Origin: Linderina pennispora
Taxonomy: Eukaryota > Kickxellomycota > Kickxellomycetes > Kickxellales > Kickxellaceae
Assembly (NCBI RefSeq): GCF_002104995.1
Contig: NW_024468269.1
Location: forward strand, 92,770-156,769
Reading direction: 5' to 3'
Length of the DNA: 64,000 nt
Shown: positions 33,006 to 43,759 of the stretch, one piece after another
How positions within the stretch are numbered: position 1 is the stretch's first letter
Layout of the letters: each line of letters starts with the position of its first letter
Position numbers and translations under genes: made by a program
Notes under the pieces: model-generated
Database searches by the model: none
What the model saw: the letters and a program-made list of their open reading frames with translations, nothing else
What the model was told of the DNA's origin: nothing

Positions 33006-33109
33006 TAGCCAGGTTGCACATGGAGGATGTGGTTCTATAAACATTTTCTTTCTTGTTCGTGTTATGCCAAACTGGAAAACCAACGCGTGCTTTGAAACGC
33101 ACTCCTGCT

Positions 33110-34462
33110 TCAAATGTTAAACCGCGAGGGTAGCCCGGGCGCAGGCTGCGGGCCTACATGGCCGGTGCTGCCGGCATCTTCAAAGTAGATCTTGTGCTTG
33201 AGGGCCTCGATCCTGCTAGCCTCCTCGGGCATCAGGTAGATGTCATGCAAGTCTTTCACAACTGCGCTGATTTGGCGACGCAGGCCGTCTTGTCCGGTAA
33301 CACCCATCCCCACCAGGTCCTGCATCACAAACATGACTGCCGAGATGTCGCGCCGGGTGGCCCATGCCGTGAGCAGCATCTCCTCGTACACGCGAGAGTC
33401 CAACACCCGCAACTTGTCTATCAGGTCCAGCTGTGTCCGGCAGAGGTTGTAGATATAGTACGCCATGGGCGGCGCCTGCATTTCGCGGGCTAGCCTTATC
33501 GCCTCAGCAACCACTGCCGCACTCGGACGGGCAGGTAGCTCAGGCGATGCAGCTGTCGCATCTGCCGTAGCCGCAGGGCCCTGGCCCCCTAAGGCTGATG
33601 TGACGAATGCCGCCAATGCGGACACTGTCTGGCACTGCGCCAGGCGCGCCAACAGAATTTGTTCATCCTGGTCCTCCTTGTTAGCATCTACCGGCGCCAA
33701 GGCTGCTGCTGTCGCCGTTGCCTGCCCGATTATGCCAGGTGTCTGCAGCAGCCCCTGCTCCTTAGCTATCCGGTCGGCCTTCTGGATCCGCTTTGCCAGC
33801 GGCGAGATGGCACTGGGGTTGCTAGTCAGCTTGCGCGCCGAAAACAGCGACACCAGTGGCCCTTCCTTGAACAGGCCCTCAGGGTCAAGGGTTTCATTGA
33901 TCTTGGAGTCCTGCGCCCGCGACAGCTGTCCACTGGACTCATCCCAGAAGCCAGGTGCTGGACGGCTGCGCTTGTACACTTCAGTATCGTCGGACGCCAG
34001 ATCAGACAGAATACGCTCGAATTCCGCCATCGGATCATACTTGTCCTCTCCATGCTTGGGGCTCTGCGGAGCCTTTGCTGGCGGCCGGCTCTGATTTGCC
34101 GCTGGTCTGTCTGTTGCTGTGCTGTTTGCGTCAATAAGCTTGAAAATATCGTCCAGATCAAAGTCGTCAGTGGTGGGCTGGGCCTTGCGCGAAGCCCTTG
34201 GTGGGGTCTGTGGCGCGTCCGGCAGATCCAGCATGTCGAACAGCGAGTCCAGGTTGGGTGCGCCTGCCTTGGTATCTGCCGCAGGTGTGCTATCTGCTGA
34301 ATCAGCATGCTTATCTGACTCCTTGGCTTTGTCGTCGCTATACGCCCGAATCGCCTGTAGATAGTAGCGCCCTTTGCCTCGTGGGGGCTGGCGTTTGGAT
34401 GCAGCAGCAGCGCAGATCCACGGCCTGGCGTACGAAACAGCAAATGTAGCTCTGGGCAGCAT
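33110..34462 (-). CDS. Probable mitochondrial RNA/translation factor (MTF2/NAM1-like)
   Basis: Protein of 450 residues with an Arg/Ala-rich N terminus resembling a mitochondrial presequence (MLPRATFAVSYARPWICAAA). A disordered acidic region follows. The C-terminal helical domain contains AEAIRLAREMQAPPMAYYIY, LCRTQLDLIDKLRVLD, YEEMLLTAWATRRDISAVMF and LHDIYLMPEEASRIEALK. This block resembles the C-terminal domain of fungal Mtf2/Nam1-like proteins, which act in mitochondrial transcript processing and translation. The match is from memory and moderate. The ATG at 34460-34462 is chosen because the presequence-like region begins there. Confidence 0.55.
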   Translation of the reverse strand: MLPRATFAVSYARPWICAAAASKRQPPRGKGRYYLQAIRAYSDDKAKESDKHADSADSTPAADTKAGAPNLDSLFDMLDLPDAPQTPPRASRKAQPTTDDFDLDDIFKLIDANSTATDRPAANQSRPPAKAPQSPKHGEDKYDPMAEFERILSDLASDDTEVYKRSRPAPGFWDESSGQLSRAQDSKINETLDPEGLFKEGPLVSLFSARKLTSNPSAISPLAKRIQKADRIAKEQGLLQTPGIIGQATATAAALAPVDANKEDQDEQILLARLAQCQTVSALAAFVTSALGGQGPAATADATAASPELPARPSAAVVAEAIRLAREMQAPPMAYYIYNLCRTQLDLIDKLRVLDSRVYEEMLLTAWATRRDISAVMFVMQDLVGMGVTGQDGLRRQISAVVKDLHDIYLMPEEASRIEALKHKIYFEDAGSTGHVGPQPAPGLPSRFNI

Positions 34463-34667
34463 TGCAGCTAATTCAATAAATGCACTTGAAAAATGGAACA
34501 GAGGAGAGCTAGCCGCTTCCTTTGCTGCAGCCCGCCTCGGCGAGTCTTTGGTAAGACGATCTGGAATGGAAAAAATCACTCGGACGGCTCGGGCTGGCGA
34601 TTGGTCGACTCGGCTCATAGGTCAAGTAAGGATGCTGCATTGCTGAACTACCCACAGAACAGTGTAT

Positions 34668-36208
34668 TTACTCGTCATCCTCGGCCGAGGCCAGACCAAA
34701 CTTCTCCGGCTCGTTGCGCTGACGCTTCTGCGGCACACCGCCGTCGGACGTGTCAGTGTCACGGCGACGACGGCCAAACAGCAGCTTGTTCACCTGCGAG
34801 CCAAACATGGACGAGAACCCGCGCACAATGTCCTGACGACGGTCCTCCCAGAACAGCTTGGTATGGCGCAGCTCGGCCTTCAGGTCGTCCAGCTCGCCCA
34901 GCAGGTCCTCGCGCGTGCCGCGGATGTTCTTCTTGATCTGCTCGCGGATCTCGCCCATATGCTTTTGGATGTTCAGCTCCTGCTCCTTCAGGAACGAAAT
35001 GTTGAGTTCCTTGGGGCTCATTCCGCGCTCCAGGTTGCGGCGCAGGTACTTGTCGTAGTCGCGCACAATGCGGGTGATCAGGTCAGACGTCGACACGCCA
35101 TCAGTGCGCTGAGTCGGCAGGAAGCGGCCTTGATCCTTGACAAAGGCGTAGACATCGTCGCACTCGGAGCTGGCGTACGGCAGGTCGTCGTGGCAGACAA
35201 AGTCAATCTACAGTCAAACAATCGGTCAGCCAGACGCTTTCCCTGTGGCCTCGAGTGATCGCCACTGCTGGTTGTGTCGGAGAGATGCGCTGTCGATCCG
35301 CTCTGGGAGCGAATACATTGAAGTCGCAATGGACCGACAAAAGCCTGAAAACGTTGAGGACCAAGCAGGGCGCGAAAAGACCAGGATTCTCACACCTGGA
35401 GCACACCGGATTGTTTTCGCTTTTCCTTGCCCACGCGCGCACAGATTCGCGCCAGGACCTCCGTTGCCAGAGATGCCTTGTTCCTGGCCCACAATGTTGG
35501 TCTGGCAGGCAGCATAAAAGCGTATTTGGACAATGGGCCAGGTTGCAGGTGAGGCACTGCGGCGGCGCTCGGGCATTAAAGGCCCGCATCCCACCCGACA
35601 CGTGCAGAGCCACACGCGAGAGAACCAATTTGGCATATGAAAGGCAGGCGCGCTCCTTGGCAGCGAGCAGACCCGCGCCATAGACGTCAAGCCGGCAGAT
35701 GCATACGTACCTCGTGCTCGTCAATGAACTCCTGTGTGATCACCCATGGGGCATCGGTAATGACCTCGTCGACCCAGCGGCAATGGCGCATCGACTCGTA
35801 CCGCTCGTTCTCTGTCAGCACCGTCTTGCCCTTGCGCGAGTGCGTCTCGGCGTCGTTGCACATCCCGACCATCAGGTACACGTTTGGGAACGACTTCTTG
35901 GCCTGCTCCAGGGCACGCGCGTGGCCGTAGTGGAACAGGTCGTAGATGCCATCGCAGTACAGCCGTACCGGGCGGTCCTGCGGCGGCGCATTAATCGGGT
36001 ACGGCTTGTCTGTCGGCACATCGTACGACTGGTTCACCTCTATCGGCTTGAAGCTGTCGAGAACGTTCGGGTCGCTGTCGCCAAGACCCATCGGGCTTCC
36101 CGGATCGTAGTTGCTGAGCGAGCACGCGCTTGACGGCGGCGACTGTGAGCCCATGTCTCTGGCCGCGCCCTCCTCGCTGCTGCTTCTGCTGCTCGAAGTG
36201 TTGCTCAT
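34668..36208 (-). CDS. PCT1: Choline-phosphate cytidylyltransferase
   Basis: Rate-setting enzyme of the Kennedy pathway; makes CDP-choline from CTP and phosphocholine. Exon 1 (35711-36208) holds the nucleotidyltransferase start [19 protein letters not shown] with the HxGH motif, then YLMVGMCND and [17 protein letters not shown]. Exon 2 (34668-35207) continues with [11 protein letters not shown], the [19 protein letters not shown] signature (cf. RTEGISTS) and an amphipathic charged helix region (M domain) that in the family senses membranes. The protein is 345 residues. The single intron (35208-35710) is 503 nt, much longer than others here. The C terminus is Arg/Asp/Glu-rich and may be phosphorylated. 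Confidence 0.93.
35208..35710 (-). other. Long intron of the cytidylyltransferase gene
   Basis: The donor GTACGT and acceptor GACTGTAG define a 503-nt intron. It contains ORFs on both strands without recognisable domains, so it is treated as non-coding. Its GC content is close to that of the exons. Confidence 0.7.
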
Positions 36209-36733
36209 CGCCTGAATTTGTGTGGGTATTAAAAAGAGTATTGAGGGGAAGGAGAAACGAAAGGCGCTGAGGTGGTTGCGACAAAATGAAAAAAAAAAAA
36301 AGTTGGGGGCTGAGAATTAAAAGCCAGAAGTGCTCCGGGGCAGATTCGCCAGCAGGCAATAGCCGGGCGATTTTTCATCTCCGAGAATCTATTGGCTGGG
36401 GCTCCCAGCATAGTAGCTGAGACCAGAAATGCTCCCAGCGACATTGGGGGGTTGGCGACGAACCAGTGCGTGAACGTGGCCTGGGCTCAGATAGCTGGAA
36501 AGGACACTCATTGTTCAACCGCTGGACCGCCAACCACCAGGCGACCGGGGGCAGAAGACAGCCTTCATCCAGGTAACTGACACTGGCAGTAGTCTCCAAC
36601 CCAAAATCACCATGCTGCTCGTATTCCGCTCTTGCCCACTGCGGCCACTGGTGGTTTCCTGAGGCAGCACAACTCTGGCCTTTTCGCTTTCCATTCAACT
36701 GTAACTGTTTATTGAAGTGCTTGCCATCGAGAC
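36209..36733. other. Intergenic region between two divergent genes
   Basis: This 525-bp gap separates the cytidylyltransferase start from the membrane-protein gene at 36734. It contains an A-rich tract (36286-36300) close to the cytidylyltransferase start. It should hold both promoters; no gene is visible. Confidence 0.4.
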
Positions 36734-37645
36734 ATGTGGAGCCAGATCATTCTCATTGCCGGCGCCTTTGGTCTCGGATACTACTTTGTCACCCGTGGCC
36801 AACCGAGCAATGCAAAAAAGCAGGCCGCGCCAGCTGCTGACGTAGAAACCATGGCAGGCACATTCCCTGAGGGTAGTGCCACGCACGTAGAATCCGACCC
36901 GCAGCAAAAGGCAGCAGCACACAAGAGCAGCACCGGCAAGAAACCGTCGAAGAAGGGATCGAGGCCAAAAAAGCACAGCAAGAAGGCTGCAAAGACGACC
37001 GACGAGGCTGCTACCCCTGCTGGCGACGCTACAAAAACCACTGCTGCGCCAAGAACTCTCGAAACGAAAAAGCCCGTCGTTGTTGTGCAGCCCCTTGCTG
37101 CTGACCAGTCACGTAGCCCCAGCGAGCCCGGATCAGACGAGGAGCCAGAGCCACAGCCCGCTGTGGAGGAGGATGTGTGGGAGACAGTTGGGACCGAAGG
37201 CTACCGCCCTGAAAAAACCGCATCCAAGCACATTCCGGTACACGAGTCAGCATGGGGTAAGCTGGAGCCGGACAAGGATCTGGGCAAGGAGCCCGAAGCA
37301 AAACCTGCTGCCCGAGTCCTGCGCATTGGCGCAGCAGCCCACCCAGCACCTGTGTCTTCACCACGGCGCACTGCACGTAGCTACGAGTACGAGGAGGCGC
37401 TGACGAAGAAACAGCGCCAGAACATGCGTAAGGAGGAACGCAAGCGTGCAGAGAAGGCCTATGTAGCCGAGCTGCAGGCACAGCGGCTGCGCCAGCACCA
37501 GCGCGGGCTGGTCGAGGTCCGGTCGCGCGAGCAATGGGAGAAAGCAAAGCGCAAGACAGCAAACACCCCCAAGCCTGCTAGTGCAGGAACGAGCAAGGTG
37601 AATGGCAAGGCTTCAGTGTTTGAGGACAAGCTCATCTGGGATTAG
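36734..37645 (+). CDS. Single-pass membrane protein, function unknown
   Basis: Protein of 303 residues with one N-terminal hydrophobic helix (MWSQIILIAGAFGLGYYFVT) that could anchor it in the ER or outer mitochondrial membrane. The rest is a long charged cytosolic region: Lys-rich stretch (about 65-90), an acidic/proline part with EEDVWETVGTEGY (about 150), and a C-terminal basic coiled coil (KKQRQNMRKEERKRAEKAYV). It ends in KASVFEDKLIWD. I do not recognise the family. The layout resembles small tail- or head-anchored adaptor proteins, but no function is assigned. Confidence 0.7.
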   Translation: MWSQIILIAGAFGLGYYFVTRGQPSNAKKQAAPAADVETMAGTFPEGSATHVESDPQQKAAAHKSSTGKKPSKKGSRPKKHSKKAAKTTDEAATPAGDATKTTAAPRTLETKKPVVVVQPLAADQSRSPSEPGSDEEPEPQPAVEEDVWETVGTEGYRPEKTASKHIPVHESAWGKLEPDKDLGKEPEAKPAARVLRIGAAAHPAPVSSPRRTARSYEYEEALTKKQRQNMRKEERKRAEKAYVAELQAQRLRQHQRGLVEVRSREQWEKAKRKTANTPKPASAGTSKVNGKASVFEDKLIWD

Positions 37646-37999
37646 GAACTTGGGCTGGACCGCGCAGACTGTGGATTCCCTCGAATCGTGGATGCGACAA
37701 GGTGTATTCCCGTCGCTTAGTACCGTGCATATTGGGGCTGACATGTGGAGCGCGCTGATATTCGGGCCTCAAGGGATTTCCAATATGTAATTCCGCATGG
37801 CTGTTATGTATCCTACCCCATTGCAGCTGTAGTTCCCAGCGCTATCGATCACGAGGTCCCAGAAAGCGTATGCCTTAGACCTGCGACCACTAATGATTGT
37901 GCTCCTCTTGTCCTAGGCACTGCGCACTATTTATACACTGACATCCACCCACCCACCTTCCGGTGGCTCCTTCCATCTTCTACATAGCATTTTGCCTAT

Positions 38000-39517
38000 T
38001 CATTCACATATGTGTTGTGGAAAAGTGCTTGGAAAGCAAACACACACGAGCAAATGCAGGAGGCTGTTCATTCCCGTATTGCAGATTTGTGACATAAATA
38101 TACCAAGACTCTTCTTTTCGACCACAGCAATCACCATGTGTCGAGTTCGGTCTTCTTGATTGTCATAGAAATAGCCGCTCTGCTTTGTTGTACCAAATGT
38201 TGCAAGAATATCCCTATCACGCTTGCTGCCAAAGCTACCAGCTTCAATCCGCCTAATGGACTTGAAGATGTGGCCCAGCAGCAACATGTGATGTGCGGCG
38301 CGCGAGCATGAGGGGAACCTGTAGCCATTGCTATTAGCGACACCGGGTTTCAAGATAGCGAGCATCACATTATTTTGCAGGAACTCTAATAAGCGAATCA
38401 GCAATACAACCTCGCCCGTTGACATCATTGCTGCTTGCCAGAAACAACACCACCAGCTGCAGCCCTGGGAAATTGTTAATAGGCTGGATCGCTTCAGCGA
38501 TGGTGAGGCAAACAGTGACCAGGGCCAGCTCTTTGATACACTTGGATTCTTATTGAGCAGCATCGCGCTGCCAAGATGAGAGATATTTGAGAGGAGAACA
38601 GCCTTCTCCAGGGCTTGACTGAGTGATAATACACGTGCGAGCTCACATGGTGAATCGGCAGTCGAAGGTTCCTATCCTGTAACTGGCCATGATGGCCTTA
38701 AGCTGAGCAGATTTGTGAACGAGCCAACTGCAGGCATGCCTTAACTAATGGTCATCTTTGGTCCGTACTACGCAGGTAGACCTCCATTTCTTTGGCTGTC
38801 AGCTGGATCCAACGAACCGTATCAATATCTGAGAATGGAAAATGACCCTTGCAAATGAACGGCCGCAGCTCCGGGAATAGGCTGGTTTGCAGAATACAAA
38901 TGCCTACTGAGAAACACCAGCCATTTATGTTCGTCATTTTGAATATGCACAGCTTCGAATAGACTACAGGCAGACCATCAGTGTCGCTGAAGAATAAGCT
39001 GTCCAGCGGCCAAGCTTCTTTGAAGTCTACACCTTGTGTTTCCAGACTTGGCAAGGCGTATCACTAGTTCGGCAATTCTGCCTCTATTGTGTCTGCAGAA
39101 ATCAGCATGAATGTGCCTGCCCTTGCACTGACTAAGCAGCGAGCCAATCGTTGAGTATGCCATACCCTCTGCAATATTTTCTGCAATATTCCCAGTGGCT
39201 ATATTGAGCTGCAAATTGCCGATATGCCGCCCGAGCCTGGCCTTAATAATATTGTCAAGAAGGTGGGTCAGCCTCTAAATGCGGCCGCATGTGTCAATGT
39301 GGTAAGATGTGCCGGTGTATCCGCCATCATTGGTCAAGGCATCGAGCGCGTCAAATGCGTTTCTGCTCTTGCCAGTACCAAAAATGCCTATCCTGTCGCC
39401 GTCTGTCAGCGTATCATTGGTGGTGGTAGTTTTGAGGGTGTTTGTCTTGTCCAGCTTGAAGAAGAGCATGGCTAGCTTGTTCCTGGTGGTGCCGGTCGTT
39501 TTCGCTGTCAATGTCAT
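38000..39517 (-). pseudogene. Decayed unidentified gene with in-frame stop and frameshifts
   Basis: On the minus strand a TATA-like motif (about 39602-39609) precedes an ATG at 39515-39517 by about 90 nt. The first 80 codons contain NAFDALDALTNDGGYTGTSY and end at a TAG (39275-39277). The same frame then continues without break (LTHLLDNIIKARLGRHIG, YSTIGSLLSQCKGRHIHADF) to about 39060, where it must shift to continue as LPSLETQGVDFKEAWPLDSL up to a stop at 38752. Further protein-like blocks follow in other frames (ALEKAVLLSNISHLGSAMLL, HMLLLGHIFKSIRRIEAGSF) down to 38000. I do not recognise the product. It may be one decayed gene or two. Sequence error alone is less likely because a clean stop codon is involved. 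Confidence 0.5.
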
Positions 39518-40242
39518 CTTTGGGCCGAATGTGTTGTGGGTGTAGAGAGCAGGTTATTTGGAGGAGGAGGAATCGGCTAGGCTGGCTGCTTCTGCGTGAG
39601 CCTTTTATACGGACCAAGTCTATACTCTCTTGGCACCCTTATTTGGTATTCCGCGGCGCAAGCCATCGATCCATTTTTCCTTGAAGCACAGCACGAGACC
39701 GACAACTGCTTGGCATTCCTTTGCCACACCTTCAATCACAACAATGGGAGTATGACACAGGTTCAAGGTCCTGTGGCCACAAGAAATTCCACTCATAACC
39801 TCCCTTCTGAAATCAAGGGGTGTATATCCAATCTTCTTGGGGGCTTCCGGCTGTATCAGCCTCGTGTGCACATGGCACCTCTGGTGACACACGATGAGTC
39901 AATTATGCGAAGACGTTTATATTTCGCAGAATAGAGACTCCCAATGGCTGCTTGCTGCGGCAGGGCTGGCCAAGGTCATGTTGACACACGTCGGAAAACA
40001 GATACATAGCGCTACCATACTTGATGTATATCTGTCGACCCAATTTCCTATCTTGGGTTAAAGGCGCTTGTTGCAAAGCGGTACATGGTATTTTTGCTTC
40101 AGACACATTTGATGTGCCTTGGCTAACTCCAGCCCTAATACCTTTTCAATGTTTCAACTTCATCCAGAGAGTATTTGTTGAATAGTACACAAATATGGTC
40201 TCTTCGAATCCATGCGCAATTGAATAAAAGATAAAATCATGA

Positions 40243-40416
40243 CTATTGCTGAGGGTACACTGTCGGACTGCTGCTGGATCCGGTGCCTCCAAGTGATCCG
40301 GTCAGGTATTCAAGAGCGTCATATGCATTGTTTCCTTCACCGGCGCTACTGATCTTTGAGCTGAGGGCGATCCTGTTAGCAGTAGTGTGTTTGTTGGAGG
40401 AGCTGAAGGACGACAT
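40243..40416 (-). CDS. Small unidentified protein related to the decayed neighbour
   Basis: A 57-codon frame begins at an ATG at 40414-40416, about 120 nt downstream of a TATAAAA motif (about 40537-40543). It encodes a Ser/Thr-rich peptide with GNNAYDALEYLTG. The motif NA[FY]DAL[DE]xLT, the order of surrounding Thr/Asn-rich residues, and the TATA-plus-leader layout match the first exon-like part of the decayed gene at 39275-39517. It is probably a truncated duplicate. No function is known. It lacks a signal peptide. Confidence 0.35.
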   Translation of the reverse strand: MSSFSSSNKHTTANRIALSSKISSAGEGNNAYDALEYLTGSLGGTGSSSSPTVYPQQ

Positions 40417-40543
40417 TCTTGGCAGTGGTAAGGGGAAGTCGGAGGTCGGTAAAGGGGCGTTTTCCAAGTATTTCGATGTTGTTTGGTGTGAATGATATGG
40501 ATGTGAGAGCGCCTGCGCTTGACATTCGCCTTTTTATATTCGA

Positions 40544-41726
40544 TCCAGCGGCCACCCTACTTGTGCCAAGACAGTCATTTACTGTCTCTTCCAGGCACAC
40601 GAACAAGCTGCTCAACGAGCATATCTGTCGCTGCAAAAATCGGATTTGGGGTGTATGTGTGGTACGGCGCAGCAACAACAGCAGCTTCGTATAAAAAAAA
40701 TCCGAGTTCTGATAGAATCTTGGCAGAGATTGCAGCTTTCTTGCAATCAACCTGGATTTGTTATCCCTAGCGAAAAATAAGGGAAGTAGCAGCTATCCCA
40801 GCTTCGGACTGTAGAAATGGGAGTATTCTTGGCATTTTTGCCCTCCAGGACGATTTTCGTTTCTAGGAAATAGCTGATCCAGATAGCTTGTCGCCATGAG
40901 TACGTGCATCTTGAACTGTTTGGTATCTACTGCGATCCTAAAAGTACCATGAATACATGGGCCAGCCTATTTCACCGGGTACACTACGCCCAATTGATTG
41001 ATGGCTGCTGGGCTGGTAGCTGATCCCAAAAGTGCGTGCTGCCTCCTCATCTCTGACCTGGACAATGCGCGTGTTGCTTAATTTTCGCGCGAGCAACTAC
41101 CCAGGCAAATACTTCATCGGCAGCACCTTCCGTTTTTATTCATGTCCTGAACCATACCTGTTTCCTGAATCATCCCTGCTCCTTGCTTCAGCAGCATTCT
41201 CCTTGTATATTCCGACCCAGTTCGCATTAACCACGCAATCCATAGTTGTCGCATTTTCATTATCCGATTTCAGATAGGTAAGCTCTTCTTCGGCAAAACA
41301 GCTGATTTTGCAGGTATCCATGCATTAGAGCAGGATATCGAGTGCTGGCGTTTCTTGCACTAAACATATACATACGATTATTATATACTTGGTATGTGGT
41401 GCGGGCTGATTGTCCGCAATACCATGTGCAATGGCGTCTGTATGGCTTGTGATGCTACTCGCACATATGCGTACAGATCTGAAAAACTATTTAAAAGCGA
41501 TGCGATGAAATCAAAGAGAATAGAAAGGAAGGTGCATTTATGTGTGCATGTGTGTTTTGTGTCTGGCTTGCTGGTGATTACCAAAGAGGTGGTGATTGCG
41601 AGCCTGATGCTGCACCGCACAGGATAGAGGGAAGGCCAGCATTCTGTATGAAGCATGACCCAGGGTCAGTTGCTGGTTCATATGGCTGTTTGATTCATAG
41701 TAGGACCATTCTGACAACTGAAGATG
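40544..41726. other. Gene-poor region
   Basis: Apart from the small gene and the decayed gene just to its left, no supported gene lies between 39518 and 41726. Short ORFs on both strands here have no recognisable features. The same holds for 37646-37999. Confidence 0.4.
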
Positions 41727-43502
41727 CTATGATGACGCATTGACACCGTGGACCCGTCGCTCATATTCCTTCTTCCCTGCATTCAGCGAATCAATCACTG
41801 GCTGCACCATCTGCTCAATGGTGCTGCCCAGATTTGCATTCTTGCTCTCGGCAGAGTTGGCCATGGTGATTGTGCTACGGATATGCTTGTGGACATTGTC
41901 AAACGCGGCAGTAATCTTGTCTGCCTTCTGCCGCTTCTCCGGCGTCATTGGCAGTCGCATTATGGCCCACAGATGGCGCAGCATCTCCGTGCCTGCACCA
42001 TAGCACTCTTCCACTGCCTTGCTTAGTGATGGCGGGATGCTCAACTCCTTGATGCGGTTGGGCCGGCTCTTGAATGCTACCCGCCGTACCGACCCAGTGA
42101 GCGCGGCCATAGTGCGCTGTGTGTTGCCACAGTCCGAGAGTGGGTGGGACAGATCAAAGTTTATCGAGAATGTCGACCGCTGCTGCAGCATATCTTCGTC
42201 GCTTGATCTCATCGTCACGTCACCCTTGACTAGGCTGGTGAGATAGCGCGACTGGTCCTGGATATTGAGCTTAACACGCTTCTCAGCTCGTGGCTGCTCG
42301 AGATCCGGCAGCATGATTGCACGGCCCAACTCTCTGTCGACAGTGGCAGAGGATACCGAGAGCTCCTTGCGCTTGGTTCCAATTGCCGATTGCAGCACAA
42401 GTTCTGAGTGGTGGTTGAACCGTCTAATCAGTGACAGGCTTTCGCTGAACCGCCCGGGACGCATAGTGAAGTCAGGCATATTGCCTGTCTCGACACTGTC
42501 TTCCTCCGTGCGCGACAGATCTAGCAGCCGCATGATGAACTGCGAGCTAAATCGGTCGGGGTCTCCCAGCATGTGGTCTTCGTCACGCAGGCACACGTCA
42601 AAAATCGAGTCCGGGTTGCCCTTCATGGCTGACGTTGATCGGTTGCGGTTGAAGAAGCGCGATGCGAGAAACCGCTTCCAGAACTGCTTCTCGCCAATCT
42701 TGTGCGGCACGTTATCGATATACGCACGCTTGACCTGTGGGTATTCCTTAAAGATGCGCTTGGCGATATTGGGCGTGATCGTGTATTTGAAGTTGCCCCC
42801 ATCCTGCGTTGTTGGTGCGAGATCGAGCCATGTCGACGAGTCGCCCTTCCGTAGCTGGCTCTGCACTGCCTGCGTCTCCAGAATATGCTTGCGGGTGCTC
42901 CAGAACTCCTCCTCCGAGACCAGACCCGACACGACCAGTGCCCTGTGCAGCTTGGCCAGATCTGCATTCTTGGACAGCACATCCTGCCGCAGCTTGATGT
43001 CCTCTGCCGATGCTGGATCCGTGCCAATCTTCACCTTTGCAAATTCTGGGTGCAGCGAGCTCATCGTGGCCGCGCCCTTCCCAGAACCATTCGGCACGGC
43101 TGCTGCTGATGGCGCGGCGGTGCCACTGGTTCCTGTCGGAGCGGCATCACCGCCGGCGTTTTTGCGCGGCGTAATTTTGTACAGCTCATTCACGTACTTG
43201 TCACGGTCTGCCAGCGCCTCCTCCTTGTTTGCGTTTTTCCACGCAAAAGTGTATGTCAGTGCCGGCGCGTCCGACGGGGCCTGGCCGGGGCCCATCACCG
43301 AGATTCGAAGCATGACCTTTTTCGCATCGGCCTTGCTGACCTGTTGCAGGCGAAAGTCCTCATGCTGAATAACAATGCTCGGAGTCTGCGTGCCGTGCTT
43401 TATCCACAGAATGCGCCTGTTTGTATAGTAGAGCGTGCCGTCGTCCTTGCTGCATGACGTGGGCGACGTGTGTACCAGGGTCTCTCCGTCCAGCAGCAGC
43501 AT
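41727..43502 (-). CDS. TFB1: TFIIH core subunit Tfb1/p62
   Basis: Subunit of general transcription and repair factor TFIIH. The 591-residue protein begins with a PH-like domain (about 1-110; TNRRILWIKHG, VMLRISVMG, KYVNELYKITPRK) that in the family binds acidic activators and repair proteins. Two BSD domains follow (about 175-230, DLAKLHRALVVSGLVSEEEF; about 250-300, RIFKEYPQVKRAYIDNVPHK and EKQFWKRFLASRFF). The C-terminal half, with LIRRFNHHSELVL and a helical end, matches the p62 family. The ATG at 43500-43502 is used; an upstream TTG extension is ignored. It is divergent from the mL45 gene, separated by 257 bp. Confidence 0.92.
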   Translation of the reverse strand: MLLLDGETLVHTSPTSCSKDDGTLYYTNRRILWIKHGTQTPSIVIQHEDFRLQQVSKADAKKVMLRISVMGPGQAPSDAPALTYTFAWKNANKEEALADRDKYVNELYKITPRKNAGGDAAPTGTSGTAAPSAAAVPNGSGKGAATMSSLHPEFAKVKIGTDPASAEDIKLRQDVLSKNADLAKLHRALVVSGLVSEEEFWSTRKHILETQAVQSQLRKGDSSTWLDLAPTTQDGGNFKYTITPNIAKRIFKEYPQVKRAYIDNVPHKIGEKQFWKRFLASRFFNRNRSTSAMKGNPDSIFDVCLRDEDHMLGDPDRFSSQFIMRLLDLSRTEEDSVETGNMPDFTMRPGRFSESLSLIRRFNHHSELVLQSAIGTKRKELSVSSATVDRELGRAIMLPDLEQPRAEKRVKLNIQDQSRYLTSLVKGDVTMRSSDEDMLQQRSTFSINFDLSHPLSDCGNTQRTMAALTGSVRRVAFKSRPNRIKELSIPPSLSKAVEECYGAGTEMLRHLWAIMRLPMTPEKRQKADKITAAFDNVHKHIRSTITMANSAESKNANLGSTIEQMVQPVIDSLNAGKKEYERRVHGVNASS

Positions 43503-43759
43503 TGCTTGGGCAAAATATGAGTACAAGTGCTATTTTCTCTGGATATTAACGGAAATGAGTTCAACAGCGCACGCTGCCCAGCTCGCGCAGTCTACAAATC
43601 GCGGGCGGCAAGGCCGGTCGGCAATCAAGCAGATCAGCGGCCGATCAAGACCGCATCAAAAGGTGTGTGCTTATTGCGATCTGGCTGGGGGTATTTTTAT
43701 CTTGCGACCGGTGTTTCTAATCGTTTCTGCATTTTCCTTGCTGCCCTTGTTACTGAGAA

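Noticed and set aside
35226..35690. 154-codon ORF inside the cytidylyltransferase intron
   Set aside because: Flanking exons join perfectly by consensus splice sites, and the ORF has no recognisable domain.
36734..37645. Assignment of the single-pass protein to a named ER or mitochondrial adaptor
   Set aside because: Only a hydrophobic N terminus and charged coiled coil are visible; this is too generic to name.
42265..43368. 367-codon plus-strand ORF over TFB1
   Set aside because: Antisense of TFB1, Ser/Arg-rich and without domains.
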